Shown one piece after another: positions 53,267-62,321 of a stretch of DNA of 64,000 bases. The stretch is taken from contig NZ_CP016449.1 in assembly GCF_001713375.1 (NCBI RefSeq), positions 310,001 through 374,000 of the forward strand. The letters run 5' to 3'. The translations under genes were made by a program, and so were the position numbers. Source of the stretch: Hydrogenophaga sp. RAC07. Lineage in GTDB: Bacteria; Pseudomonadota; Gammaproteobacteria; Burkholderiales; Burkholderiaceae_C. Position 1 is the first letter of the stretch, and every line of letters starts with the position of its first letter. Below the pieces are notes generated by a model. That model did no database searches, was not told the origin of the DNA, and worked only from the letters and a program-made list of their open reading frames with translations.

Positions 53267-53472
53267 GCGACACCTGTGAGCAAGGGCGGCGCACGGGCGC
53301 CGGGATGCGGCCAAGTGTAGGCGGGCACCCATTCAAAACCGGTCCCGATACACCCTGTCACGCAGCCGTCAGCGCTGGGGAGCACAACCCGGAAAAGCAC
53401 GCCCGTTCGTGGTAATTTGCGGCTTCCCTGTCAGCCCTGCGCTGCCCCCACCTGCCCACCGAGAGACACCCC

Positions 53473-54237
53473 ATGAGCGACATCCTCGTCCACACCGAAG
53501 CCGGCGTCTGCACCCTCACGTTCAACCGCCCCGACAAGAAGAACTCCATCACCGCCGCCATGTACGGCGCCATGGCCGACGCACTGCAGGCCGCGCAGGA
53601 CGATGCGCAGGTGCGCTGCGTCGTGTTCCAGGGCAACGAGGCCATCTTCAGTGCGGGCAACGACATCGCCGACTTCCTCAACAACCCGCCCGCCACCACC
53701 GAATCGCCGGTGTTCCGTTTCCTGCGCGGCATCGCGCAGTTTCCCAAGCCGCTGATCGCAGCCGTGTGCGGCCCGGCCGTGGGCGTGGGCACCACCATGC
53801 TGTTTCATTGCGACCTGGTGTACGCCGGCGACAACGCCGCCTTCTCCATGCCCTTCGTCAACCTCGGCCTGTGCCCCGAAGCCGCCAGCAGCCTGCTGGT
53901 GCCGCAGATGCTGGGCTACCACCGTGCCGCCGAAGCCTTGCTGCTGGGTGAGCCGTTCATGGCCGAAGCCGCACTCGAAGTCGGCCTGGTCAACCGCGTG
54001 TTGCCGCCGCTGGAAGTGGCCGGCTATGCCCAGACCGTGGCCCGCAAGATGGCCGCCAAGCCCATCACCTCGCTGATCGAGACCAAGCGCCTGATGAAGC
54101 AGGGTCAGCTCAAGCAGGTGATGGCCGTGATGGCCGAAGAAGGCGTGAGCTTCGGGCGTATGTTGGGCGAACCGGCGGCCAAGGAAGCGTTTGGCGCGTT
54201 CATGGAACGCCGCAAGCCGGATTTCTCGAAGGTGTGA
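53473..54237 (+). CDS. Enoyl-CoA hydratase/isomerase family protein
   Basis: A 254-aa crotonase-fold enzyme: TLTFNRPDKKNSITAAMYGAMADAL, FQGNEAIFSAGNDIADFL (oxyanion hole), AAVCGPAVGVGTTMLFHCDLVYAGDNAAFSMPFVNLGLCPEAASSLLVPQMLGYHRAAEALLLGE. One catalytic Glu aligns with E880-like EAASS, while the first acidic position is replaced (VGVGTTMLFHCD), so an isomerase-type or PaaG-like activity is possible. In several relatives a gene like this follows the thiolase of the beta-oxidation operon. Here it is separated from it by the effector and patatin genes. Confidence 0.88.
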   Translation: MSDILVHTEAGVCTLTFNRPDKKNSITAAMYGAMADALQAAQDDAQVRCVVFQGNEAIFSAGNDIADFLNNPPATTESPVFRFLRGIAQFPKPLIAAVCGPAVGVGTTMLFHCDLVYAGDNAAFSMPFVNLGLCPEAASSLLVPQMLGYHRAAEALLLGEPFMAEAALEVGLVNRVLPPLEVAGYAQTVARKMAAKPITSLIETKRLMKQGQLKQVMAVMAEEGVSFGRMLGEPAAKEAFGAFMERRKPDFSKV

Positions 54238-54251
54238 AACGTCGGGGCGGT

Positions 54252-55276
<1,025 letters not shown>

Positions 55277-55280
<4 letters not shown>

Positions 55281-55348
55281 GAGTCCACCCGCCGACGCAG
55301 CCGGTGCAACGGATGACCGTAGCGCCGGTACTTGCTTGCTTTGAACAT
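55277..55348 (-). CDS. Short basic ORF (23 aa) coupled to the OmpA-like gene
   Basis: The ORF starts MFKASKYRRYGHPLHRLRRR and ends VDS. It has a strong ribosome site (GGAGG, 5-nt spacing), clearly better than that of the gene it precedes. Its TGA overlaps the ATG of the downstream membrane-protein gene (ATGA). Nine of 23 residues are Lys or Arg. It could be a leader peptide whose translation opens the next start, or a real small protein. No homology can be claimed. Confidence 0.5.
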
Positions 55349-55519
55349 CGTGTCCTCCGCCTTGCTGTATTCCCGCCTCGCTGCAAAACCGCGCCACTCT
55401 ATCGCAGGGCGCTTCAAAATCCAATCCTGTGGTGCGGCATGGGCGTGCCGCCCTCGACCGGCCATGGCAACAGGTTTTGAACTTCAGCACCGCAAGGCGC
55501 TGGTGTAAGGTACGCCGCC

Positions 55520-56725
55520 ATGACCGACCCCACCGAACAAGCCAAGTCCCACTTCTTTGAAGGCAACGCGCTCTTTGAAACGGGCCGTCTCGAAGACGCC
55601 GCCGCCCGATATCAGGCCGCGCTGGCCCTGGTGCCCGGGCGCCCCTCCGTGCTGGCCAACCTGGGTGTGACGCAGTGCCGCCTGGGCCGGTGGCTGGACG
55701 CTGTGGACACCCTCGCGCAGGCCACCCAGGCCGACCCCACACACCGCGACGCCTGGGTGGCGCTCGGGCTGTCACACGAAGCGCTGTCCCACTGGAACGA
55801 GGCGGCGCACGCCCTGCACCAAGGCATTCGCCTGGGCGCGAACACCGGGCAGCTCTGGTTGTCGCTGGCCATGTGCCGCATGCGCCTGCAGCAGCCCGAC
55901 GAGGCCTTGCACGCACTCGACCAGGCCGTTGCCACCGAACCCACCCTCGCCGAAGCCTGGAGCCAGCGCGGCAGCCTGATGCGCGACACCGGGCGCCTTG
56001 CGGAAGCGGCACGCTCTTACGAACAAGCACTCGCGAACGGCGGCGATGAAACGCTCAACCGCTTCTACTTGTCGTCGGTGCAGGGTGGGGCCGCGCCGGC
56101 CCATCCGCCGTCTCTGTATGTGGAGGCGCTGTTCGACGAGTACGCCGACGAGTTCCAGTCGCATCTGGTCGAACAGTTGAACTACCAGGCGCACAGCACC
56201 CTGCTGGCGCCGCTGCGTGCCAGCGGCCAGCGCTTCGAGCGGGTGCTCGATCTGGGTTGCGGCACCGGCCTGTGTGGCCGCCTCATCCAGGCGCAGGCGG
56301 GCGCGGTGGATGGTGTGGATCTCTCGTCCGCCATGGTCGCGCAGGCTCGGGCCAGCGGCGCTTACCGCCATGTGGTCCACGGCGATCTGTTGGCGTTCTT
56401 GCGTGAGAGCTCCGAGCCCGTGGATCTGGTGATGGCGGCCGATGTCTTCATCTATGTGGGCGCGCTCGACGCGGTGTTCGAAGCGGTGCGCGAGCGGCTG
56501 CAGCCCGGCGCATGTTTTGCCTTTTCGGTCGAACTCGCCAGCGACGGCAGCGAACTCAAACTGCTGCCGAGCCTGCGCTACGCCCACTCACCGGCCTACA
56601 TCGACCGGCTCGCCACGCTCAATGGCTTTCGCGTGCGTCAGAGCTGGCAAGCCCCGCTGCGCGAAGACCAGAAAAAGCCGGTGATGGGTTTGTATGTGCT
56701 GCTGGAGCCGGTGGCCAGCGCCTGA
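55520..56725 (+). CDS. TPR-repeat SAM-dependent methyltransferase
   Basis: A 401-aa protein with about five TPR units in the first 190 residues (AKSHFFEGNALFETGRLEDAAARYQAALALVPGRPSVLANLG and following), then a class I methyltransferase domain: ERVLDLGCGTGLCGRLIQAQAGAVDGVDLSSAMVAQARA for SAM binding, DLVMAADVFIYVGALDAVFEAVRERLQPGACFAFSVE and a C-terminal YAHSPAYIDRLATLNGFRV. The YVEALFDEYADEFQSHLVEQLNY bridge is common in this TPR-methyltransferase group. Substrate is unknown, probably a protein recruited by the TPRs. It is divergent from the OmpA-like gene. Confidence 0.88.
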   Translation: MTDPTEQAKSHFFEGNALFETGRLEDAAARYQAALALVPGRPSVLANLGVTQCRLGRWLDAVDTLAQATQADPTHRDAWVALGLSHEALSHWNEAAHALHQGIRLGANTGQLWLSLAMCRMRLQQPDEALHALDQAVATEPTLAEAWSQRGSLMRDTGRLAEAARSYEQALANGGDETLNRFYLSSVQGGAAPAHPPSLYVEALFDEYADEFQSHLVEQLNYQAHSTLLAPLRASGQRFERVLDLGCGTGLCGRLIQAQAGAVDGVDLSSAMVAQARASGAYRHVVHGDLLAFLRESSEPVDLVMAADVFIYVGALDAVFEAVRERLQPGACFAFSVELASDGSELKLLPSLRYAHSPAYIDRLATLNGFRVRQSWQAPLREDQKKPVMGLYVLLEPVASA

Positions 56726-56728
56726 CGT

Positions 56729-57763
56729 TCAAACCACCTTCGCCGGGCTGTACCTGAACGTCGCCCGTATCACGCCGTGGTCGCCGGTGCCCAGGGTTTT
56801 GTGGTCTTCGAAGTTCAGGTGGTCGTTGTTGATCACCAGGCCGTCAAACATCCAGAGTCGCTTCTTGCTGTTGTCGTAGAACTCCTGGCTGACCAGGATG
56901 TGGTCGAGCGACTCGCGGATGTCCTGGTGCACGTGGGTGTAGTACACGTCGCGCGTGTCGCGGTACTCCTGCAGGGTCTGCGCGGTGTAGAGCGAGGTGT
57001 CGCCACCGCCCTTGCTCTCGCCCACCAGATACCGCGGCTGCTCGGTGAGGATGTTGGCGGTGTTGCTGTGTTGCCCGTCGTTGATGTCGCCCAGCACGAT
57101 CACCGGCGTGTCGCTGCCCTTCATCTGTTCCGAGAGCAGAAACCGAAGCGCCGTGGCCTCTGCCGTGCGCCGGATGGTGGAGATGGCCGCGCCCAGGCCG
57201 GTGGCGTGTTTGCCGTAGAGCGCGCTGTCGGCCTTGAACCACTTCTCGTTGAACACCTGCGTCGGCCCTTTGGACTTGAAATGGCACACGTACACATGCA
57301 CCTCGGGCCCCGGGCTGCGCGGCTGGATGGTGAAGTGCAGCACGGGCCGCGAGTAGCCCTGGATGTTCACGCTGATGCTGGGCGTCTGCGGATCGTCACC
57401 GGTGGAGCGCAACACGAAACCAGGCGGGAACTTCGTGATCCATTCGGGCTGGCCGGTGAGCAGTCCCTTGCGCACCAGGGCGCCGCAGTCGATGCGTTTG
57501 CCGTTGGCGTTGGGCGGGGCCAGCAGGTCGTAGCTGTCGGCCACACCGGCCGAGGTCAGCGCGCGCTGCACCGACACCGGGTTCCACATTTCCTGCAGGC
57601 CGAACACGTCGGCGTCCAGCGACTGCAACTGGTGCGCGGTCCAGCCGATCTTGCGGTCGTACTCGGCCTGGGTCCAACCCGTCTTGTCGGTGTACATCGG
57701 CAGGCCGGGCTCGTTCAGGTTGTAGAGGTTGAACGAGCCGATGCTGAGCTGCTTCAGGTTCAT
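56729..57763 (-). CDS. Endonuclease/exonuclease/phosphatase family protein
   Basis: A 344-aa EEP-fold hydrolase. It has the family landmarks IGSFNLYNLNEP, DADVFGLQEMW (metal-binding Glu), HVYVCHFKSKGP, IVLGDINDGQHSN (catalytic Asp/Asn), ESLDHILVSQEFY and TGDHGVIRATF (catalytic Asp-His). No signal peptide is visible, so it is presumably intracellular. It could act on nucleic acids or on phosphodiesters of lipids or sugars. Its gene is transcribed towards the methyltransferase gene with only 3 nt between. Confidence 0.87.
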   Translation of the reverse strand: MNLKQLSIGSFNLYNLNEPGLPMYTDKTGWTQAEYDRKIGWTAHQLQSLDADVFGLQEMWNPVSVQRALTSAGVADSYDLLAPPNANGKRIDCGALVRKGLLTGQPEWITKFPPGFVLRSTGDDPQTPSISVNIQGYSRPVLHFTIQPRSPGPEVHVYVCHFKSKGPTQVFNEKWFKADSALYGKHATGLGAAISTIRRTAEATALRFLLSEQMKGSDTPVIVLGDINDGQHSNTANILTEQPRYLVGESKGGGDTSLYTAQTLQEYRDTRDVYYTHVHQDIRESLDHILVSQEFYDNSKKRLWMFDGLVINNDHLNFEDHKTLGTGDHGVIRATFRYSPAKVV

Positions 57764-57850
57764 GGTGACACCTCCTGCTGGTTGAGGCCACCACTGTGCG
57801 CCTGCCGCGTGACAATGCCACCCCCCCGATGAGGGAAGGCGCCGGGCGGC

Positions 57851-58129
57851 TCAGGCGCTGCGCCGCGCCACCCAGTAGGCCGCGCCCTCGGCGCCGTAGC
57901 GCTCGGCGTGCGGCACGTGCGCGTCCAGCTCGAAGGTGTCGCCCGCCCGCAGGTGGCGCGTGTGCTCGCCCACCGTGAGCCACATCTCGCCGCGCGCGAC
58001 CAGGGCGTTGGCGGCGAACGGATGCGTGTGGGTGTCGAGCACGGTGAGCGGCGCCCATTCGCGCTCCAGCACCTCGTCAAAGCCCTCGGCGAGGCGTTGC
58101 TGGCGGAAGGTGTCGAAGGTGGTGTTCAT
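57851..58129 (-). CDS. Cupin domain protein
   Basis: A 92-aa single cupin: LTVLDTHTHPFAANALVARGEMWLTVGEHTRHLRAGDTFELDAHVPHAERYGAEGAAYWVARR. The HTHPF and HVPHAE histidines and the GEMWL glutamate form the usual cupin metal site. The role is unknown; small cupins are often enzymes or sensors. I chose the ATG at 58129 (MNTTFDTFRQQ) rather than 58147. It lies between the EEP hydrolase and the DCC-Coq7 gene, all on the minus strand. Confidence 0.82.
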   Translation of the reverse strand: MNTTFDTFRQQRLAEGFDEVLEREWAPLTVLDTHTHPFAANALVARGEMWLTVGEHTRHLRAGDTFELDAHVPHAERYGAEGAAYWVARRSA

Positions 58130-58186
58130 GGGCGGGATTCTCCGCACGCAGAGATCCGGGTCAAGCGAATCGGCGACCCCGCCGCG

Positions 58187-59089
58187 TCAGACCAGCCGGG
58201 CCAGCTTGACCGCCGTGGCCGATCCGCTGCCCACCAGCGCGCACCAGGCGCGCAGCAAGGCCCCAGGCGGGCGGCTCTGCAGGGCCAACGCTTCGTCGCG
58301 GTGCGCCACCTCGTCGGCCTGGCACTCCACCAGCAGGGCGCGCAGGTGCTCCACACCGGGACGTCCTTCGATGCGGTCGATCTGCTGCTGGTAGTGGTGG
58401 TCCACGAAGGTCTCCACGGACGCGATGGTGGCGTGCACCGCGCGCGGTCCCACCAGCGCGGGCAGGGCGCCGGTGAGGAAACCCGCCACGCGCCAGGCCG
58501 GCAGCAACCAGCTGCGCCGCGCCCAGGGCAGCACCTCGCACACGCGCCGCAGGTGGTCCTGTTCGGTGGCGCCGTGGCGCTGCGCAAAGGCCTTGAGTTC
58601 GGCATCGCGCGTCACCAGCGCGATGCCGCGGTAGATCCACACCGCACCGGTTTCGCCCGCGTGGTCCGACCGCAACTCGGCCAGCATGTCGTCGGGCACG
58701 GCCGGCGCGTCAAGCCCGCGCGCCAAGCGCTGCATGGCCGGGCGCACGCGCAGAAAGCCCACGTAGGTGCGCTCCATCAGCCAGGACGCACCCGGCACAC
58801 GGCCCAGGAACGCCAGCCAGCGCCAGCCCGGCAGGCGCGCCCACAGCGCCAGAAAAGCCTCGGCGCCACTGAGCAGGCTGCCGTCTTCTTGCTGCACATG
58901 AAAGCGCGCCAGCAAGGTGCTGCGCTCATTGGGCAGCGCGGTGCCGGGGGTGCTCACGTCGACCCAGCGCACCGGCTCGCGCGCTGCGAGCCCCTGGTAA
59001 ACGGCGATCTCGCGCCGGCACAGCGGGCAGTCGCCGTCGTACAGCACGGTCATGCAGCTCTGGGCGGGGGTGATGTCGCTCATGCGCAT
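58187..59089 (-). CDS. DCC (DUF393) thiol-disulfide domain fused to Coq7-like hydroxylase
   Basis: A protein of about 300 aa with two parts. Residues 1-130 are a DCC/DUF393 domain with the CxxC motif in YDGDCPLCRREIAVYQGL and FLALWARLPGW. Residues 140-300 are a Coq7-type di-iron protein: LRSDHAGETGAVWIYRG, ATEQDHLRRVCEVLP, and ECQADEVAHRDEAL provide the Glu and His ligands. Coq7 hydroxylates demethoxyubiquinone in ubiquinone synthesis; the added thioredoxin-like domain is unusual and may supply reducing power or regulation. The start is ATG at 59089 or 59083; no strong SD is seen. Confidence 0.8.
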   Translation of the reverse strand: MRMSDITPAQSCMTVLYDGDCPLCRREIAVYQGLAAREPVRWVDVSTPGTALPNERSTLLARFHVQQEDGSLLSGAEAFLALWARLPGWRWLAFLGRVPGASWLMERTYVGFLRVRPAMQRLARGLDAPAVPDDMLAELRSDHAGETGAVWIYRGIALVTRDAELKAFAQRHGATEQDHLRRVCEVLPWARRSWLLPAWRVAGFLTGALPALVGPRAVHATIASVETFVDHHYQQQIDRIEGRPGVEHLRALLVECQADEVAHRDEALALQSRPPGALLRAWCALVGSGSATAVKLARLV

Positions 59090-59210
59090 GATCGTATCGA
59101 CGCCGGCGCGCTGCTGCAGCGCCGCGCGCCAAGACCCCAGCGAAGGTGTGAAAGAAACCCCGCGCTGTGTAGGATGTTCAGCCTGCTGCCCACCCTGTCT
59201 GGAGACCCCC

Positions 59211-59564
59211 ATGTCCTACATGCTGTTGATCATCGAACCCACCACGCAGCGCGCCACGCGCACCGAAGCCGAAGGCCGCGAGGTGTATGGCCGCATGCAG
59301 CGTTTTGGCGAACGCCTGCAAGCGCAGGGCAAGCTCAAGGCGTCCGAGTCCCTGGCGTCCCAGACCAGCGCGGTGCGCGTGTCCAACATCGCCGGGCGGG
59401 CCACCGTGGTGGACGGCCCGTTTGCCGAGGCCAAGGAAATGGTGGGTGGCTTCTTTCTGCTGGATTGCGACAGCCTGGACGAAGCGGTGGCCATTGCCCA
59501 CGAATGCCCGGCTGCCGAGTGGGCCACGGTGGAGGTGCGGGCGCTGGCGCCTTGTTACGAATGA
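59211..59564 (+). CDS. YCII/DGPF domain protein
   Basis: A 117-aa YCII-related protein with the DGPF hallmark VVDGPFAEAKEMVGGFFLLDCDSLDEAVAIAHECPAAEWATVEVR. DGPF proteins pair with ECF42-type sigma factors, and one is encoded in this same cluster 1.4 kb downstream. They have an alpha/beta ferredoxin-like fold and no proven activity. A GGAGACCCCC ribosome site precedes the ATG. First gene of a five-gene rightward unit. Confidence 0.85.
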   Translation: MSYMLLIIEPTTQRATRTEAEGREVYGRMQRFGERLQAQGKLKASESLASQTSAVRVSNIAGRATVVDGPFAEAKEMVGGFFLLDCDSLDEAVAIAHECPAAEWATVEVRALAPCYE

Positions 59565-59641
59565 GCGTGTCGAAAACGCCATCACTGCATCGTCGTACCG
59601 GTTGAAACCCCACCACCGACCCATTCCATCAGGAGAAGCCC

Positions 59642-60073
59642 ATGCGATTCATGATCATCGTGAAGTCTTGTGACGAATTCGAAGCCGAAACCACCCCTGC
59701 GCCCGACGAGGCGCTCATGGCCGAGATGGTGCGCTTCCACGAAGAAATGGCCCAGGCCGGCGTGTTGCTCGACGGCTCGGGCCTGCACCCCAGCCGCAAG
59801 GGTTGGCGTGTGCACCACAGCGCCGACGGCGGCAAGCACATCGTCGATGGCCCGTTCGCCGAGGCCAAGGAACTCATCGCCGGCTACACCCTGATCCAGG
59901 TGCGCTCGCGCGAAGAAGCGCTGGAATGGAGCCGGCGTTTCCCCAACCCGGCCGGCCGCGGCAAGGAGGGCGTGATCGAACTGCGCCAGCTTTACGAGCT
60001 GGAGGACTTCCCGCCCAGCCAGCCGCTGGAAGACTTCAAGAAGCTCGATGCCATGCAAGGCCAGCAGCGCTGA
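59642..60073 (+). CDS. Second YCII/DGPF domain protein
   Basis: A 143-aa protein starting MRFMIIVKSCDEFEAETTPAPDEALMAEM, with GVLLDGSGLHPSRKGWRVHHS and HIVDGPFAEAKELIAGYTLIQVRSREEALEWSRRFPNPAGRGKEGVIELRQLYE, the full DGPF domain pattern. GGAGAAG lies 6 nt before the start. Paralogous to the gene just upstream, and followed 11 nt later by an SRPBCC gene. Confidence 0.87.
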   Translation: MRFMIIVKSCDEFEAETTPAPDEALMAEMVRFHEEMAQAGVLLDGSGLHPSRKGWRVHHSADGGKHIVDGPFAEAKELIAGYTLIQVRSREEALEWSRRFPNPAGRGKEGVIELRQLYELEDFPPSQPLEDFKKLDAMQGQQR

Positions 60074-60084
60074 GGAGCACCACC

Positions 60085-60528
60085 ATGCCCACCCAACACT
60101 TCGACATCCTCATCCAGGCGCCGCGCGAACGCGTGTGGACCACCATGCTGCAGTCGCCCACCTACGAACAGTGGACCAGCGCCTTTTGCGAAGGCTCGCA
60201 GTTCGAAGGCTCGTGGAAGGCCGGCGATGCGATCCGCTTCCTGGACCCGGGCGGCAACGGCATGGTGTCCGAGATCGCCGAGCACCGCCCCGCCGAGTTC
60301 GTGTCCATCCGCCACCTCGGCTTCATCGAGAACGGACGGGAGGACACGACCAGCGACGCGGTGCGCGCCTGGGCACCCTGCTTCGAAAACTACACCTTCA
60401 CCGACGAAGGTGGCGGCACCCGCCTGCGCATCGACCTGGATGCGTTCGGTGGCTACGAGGACATGATGGCCCGACTCTGGCCGCCAGCCTTGGACAAGCT
60501 CAAGCGCCTGTGCGAAGGCACGAACTGA
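60085..60528 (+). CDS. SRPBCC/AHSA1-like ligand-binding protein
   Basis: A 147-aa START-like fold protein: FDILIQAPRERVWTTMLQSPTYEQWTSAFCEGSQFEGSWKAGDAIRFLDPGGNGMVSEIAEHRPAEFVSIRHLG, then FENYTFTDEGGGTRLRIDLDAFGGYEDMMARLWPPALDKLKRL. The W-T/S, GSWKAGD and final amphipathic helix are typical of AHSA1-family hydrophobic-ligand proteins. Activity is unknown. It is part of the sigma-factor-linked cluster (GAGGAG SD) with YCII and VOC genes. Confidence 0.85.
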   Translation: MPTQHFDILIQAPRERVWTTMLQSPTYEQWTSAFCEGSQFEGSWKAGDAIRFLDPGGNGMVSEIAEHRPAEFVSIRHLGFIENGREDTTSDAVRAWAPCFENYTFTDEGGGTRLRIDLDAFGGYEDMMARLWPPALDKLKRLCEGTN

Positions 60529-60549
60529 CACCCCGACAGGAGAACCCCC

Positions 60550-60960
60550 ATGCTGCGCCAGATCTTCGTCAACCTGCCCGTCAAGGACTTGAACAAGTCC
60601 AAGGCCTTTTTCCAGGCCCTGGGCCTGAGCTTCAACCAGCAGTTCACCAACGAGCAGGGCGCGTGTCTTGAAATTGCGCCCGACATCTTCGCCATGTTGC
60701 TCGTGGAGCCCTCCTTTCAAGGCTTCACCAAGCTGCCGATTTCGGATGCCCGGAAAGCCACCGAGGTCCTGATTGCGCTGTCGTGCGACAGCCGCGCCGA
60801 GGTGGACGAGCTCGTGGCCAAGGCGGTGGCCGCCGGCGCCACCACACCCAACGCGCCCGTGGACCACGGCTTCATGGTCCAGCACGGGTTTGCCGACCTG
60901 GACGGACACCAGTGGGAGGTGTTCTGGATGGACATGGCCCAAGCGCCCGCCCAGATGTAG
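60550..60960 (+). CDS. VOC (glyoxalase/bleomycin-resistance-like) family protein
   Basis: A 136-aa vicinal oxygen chelate protein: IFVNLPVKDLNKSKAFFQALGLSFNQQFTNEQGACLEI, MLLVEPSFQGFT, and the second module VDELVAKAVAAGATTPNAPVDHGFMVQHGFADLDGHQWEVFWMD. The DGHQWEVFW tail is the classic final VOC strand. Metal-site residues are not complete enough to name a reaction. It stops 9 nt before the sigma-factor gene, so all five genes are probably cotranscribed. Confidence 0.87.
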   Translation: MLRQIFVNLPVKDLNKSKAFFQALGLSFNQQFTNEQGACLEIAPDIFAMLLVEPSFQGFTKLPISDARKATEVLIALSCDSRAEVDELVAKAVAAGATTPNAPVDHGFMVQHGFADLDGHQWEVFWMDMAQAPAQM

Positions 60961-60969
60961 ACGCAGCCC

Positions 60970-62238
60970 ATGCATTCCGGCGTCCACCAGGCCATTGCCA
61001 CCGTGTGGCGCCTGGAATCCGCGCGCATCACCGCGCACGTGGCGCGCGTGGCGCGCGACGTGGGCGTGGCCGAAGAGCTGGCCCAGGACGCGCTGGTGGC
61101 CGCGCTGGAGCACTGGCCGAAAGACGGTGTGCCCGACAACCCCGCCGCCTGGCTCATGACCACCGCCAAGCGCCGCGCGCTCGACCACCTGCGCCACCGC
61201 CAGATGGCCGAGGCGCGGCACGAGGGCATCGCGGCCGACATGGAGGCGCTCGGCACCACCCACGTGCCCGACTTTGTGGACGCGCTCGACGCGGCCCGGC
61301 AGGACGACATTGGCGACGATCTGCTGCGCCTGGTGTTCACCGCCTGCCACCCCGTGCTTTCGACCGAGGCGCGCGTGGCGCTCACCCTCAAGCTGCTCGG
61401 TGGCCTCACCACCCACGAGATCGCCCGCGCTTTCCTGGTGCCCGAGGCCACCATTGCCCAGCGCATCGTACGCGCCAAAAAAACGCTGGGCGAGGCCGGG
61501 GTTCCGTTTGAAGTGCCGCGGGGCGAGGCCTTGGCCGAGCGGCTGGCCTCCGTTCTGGAGGTGGTGTACCTCGTGTTCAACGAGGGTTACACCGCCACCA
61601 GCGGCGACGACTGGATGCGCCCGGCCCTGTGTGACGAAGCCCTGCGCCTGGGCCGCATGCTGGCCGGCATTGCACCGCAGCACGCCGAGGTGCACGGGCT
61701 GCTCGCGCTGATGGAGATCCAGGCCTCGCGCGCCGCCGCGCGCACCGATGCCCAGGGTCGCCCGGTGCTGCTGGCGGTGCAGGACCGCAGCCGCTGGGAC
61801 CCCTTGCTCATCCACCGCGGGCTGGCGGCACTGTCGCGAGCCGAAACGCTGGCGCCAACGGCGGGCCCTTACCAGCTGCAGGCCGCGATTGCCGCGTGCC
61901 ATGCGCGTGCGGTGCGCGCGCAGGACACCGACTGGGCGCGCATTGCCGCGCTCTATGGCGATCTGGCTCGGGTGGCGCCGTCACCGGTGGTGGAACTCAA
62001 CCGGGCGGTGGCCGTGGCCATGCACGCCGGGCCGGCCGCCGGCCTGCTGATCGTGGACGCCCTGGTGCACCACAAGGCCATGCAGGGGTATCACTGGCTG
62101 CCCAGCGTGCGCGGTGATCTGCTCGCCCGGCTGGGCCGCGACGCCGAGGCCCGGGCCGAGTTCGAACGCGCTGCCGCCCTGGCCGGCAATGAGCGGGAGC
62201 GAACTTTCCTGCTGGAACGGGCCAGGAGTTTGCGCTGA
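60970..62238 (+). CDS. ECF42-type RNA polymerase sigma factor with C-terminal extension
   Basis: A 422-aa sigma-70-family factor. Region 2 appears as VARVARDVGVAEELAQDALVAALEHWPKDGVPDNPAAWLMTTAKRRALDHLR and region 4 as LTLKLLGGLTTHEIARAFLVPEATIAQRIVRAKKTLG. The roughly 220-residue C-terminal part is the TPR-like DUF6596/SnoaL-free extension of the ECF42 group (LFNEGYTA, LCDEALRLGRMLAGIAPQHAEVHGLLALMEIQ). ECF42 factors are characteristically linked to DGPF/YCII genes, as seen here just upstream, and lack a membrane anti-sigma partner. The extension is thought to be needed for activity. Confidence 0.9.
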   Translation: MHSGVHQAIATVWRLESARITAHVARVARDVGVAEELAQDALVAALEHWPKDGVPDNPAAWLMTTAKRRALDHLRHRQMAEARHEGIAADMEALGTTHVPDFVDALDAARQDDIGDDLLRLVFTACHPVLSTEARVALTLKLLGGLTTHEIARAFLVPEATIAQRIVRAKKTLGEAGVPFEVPRGEALAERLASVLEVVYLVFNEGYTATSGDDWMRPALCDEALRLGRMLAGIAPQHAEVHGLLALMEIQASRAAARTDAQGRPVLLAVQDRSRWDPLLIHRGLAALSRAETLAPTAGPYQLQAAIAACHARAVRAQDTDWARIAALYGDLARVAPSPVVELNRAVAVAMHAGPAAGLLIVDALVHHKAMQGYHWLPSVRGDLLARLGRDAEARAEFERAAALAGNERERTFLLERARSLR

Positions 62239-62321
62239 TCTGTGGTCCTTTTGTTCGGGTACAAGCCCCCATGGCGTGGCGCCCACGCGCCCCCCACACT
62301 CGTTCAAAACAACAGGTGTTC

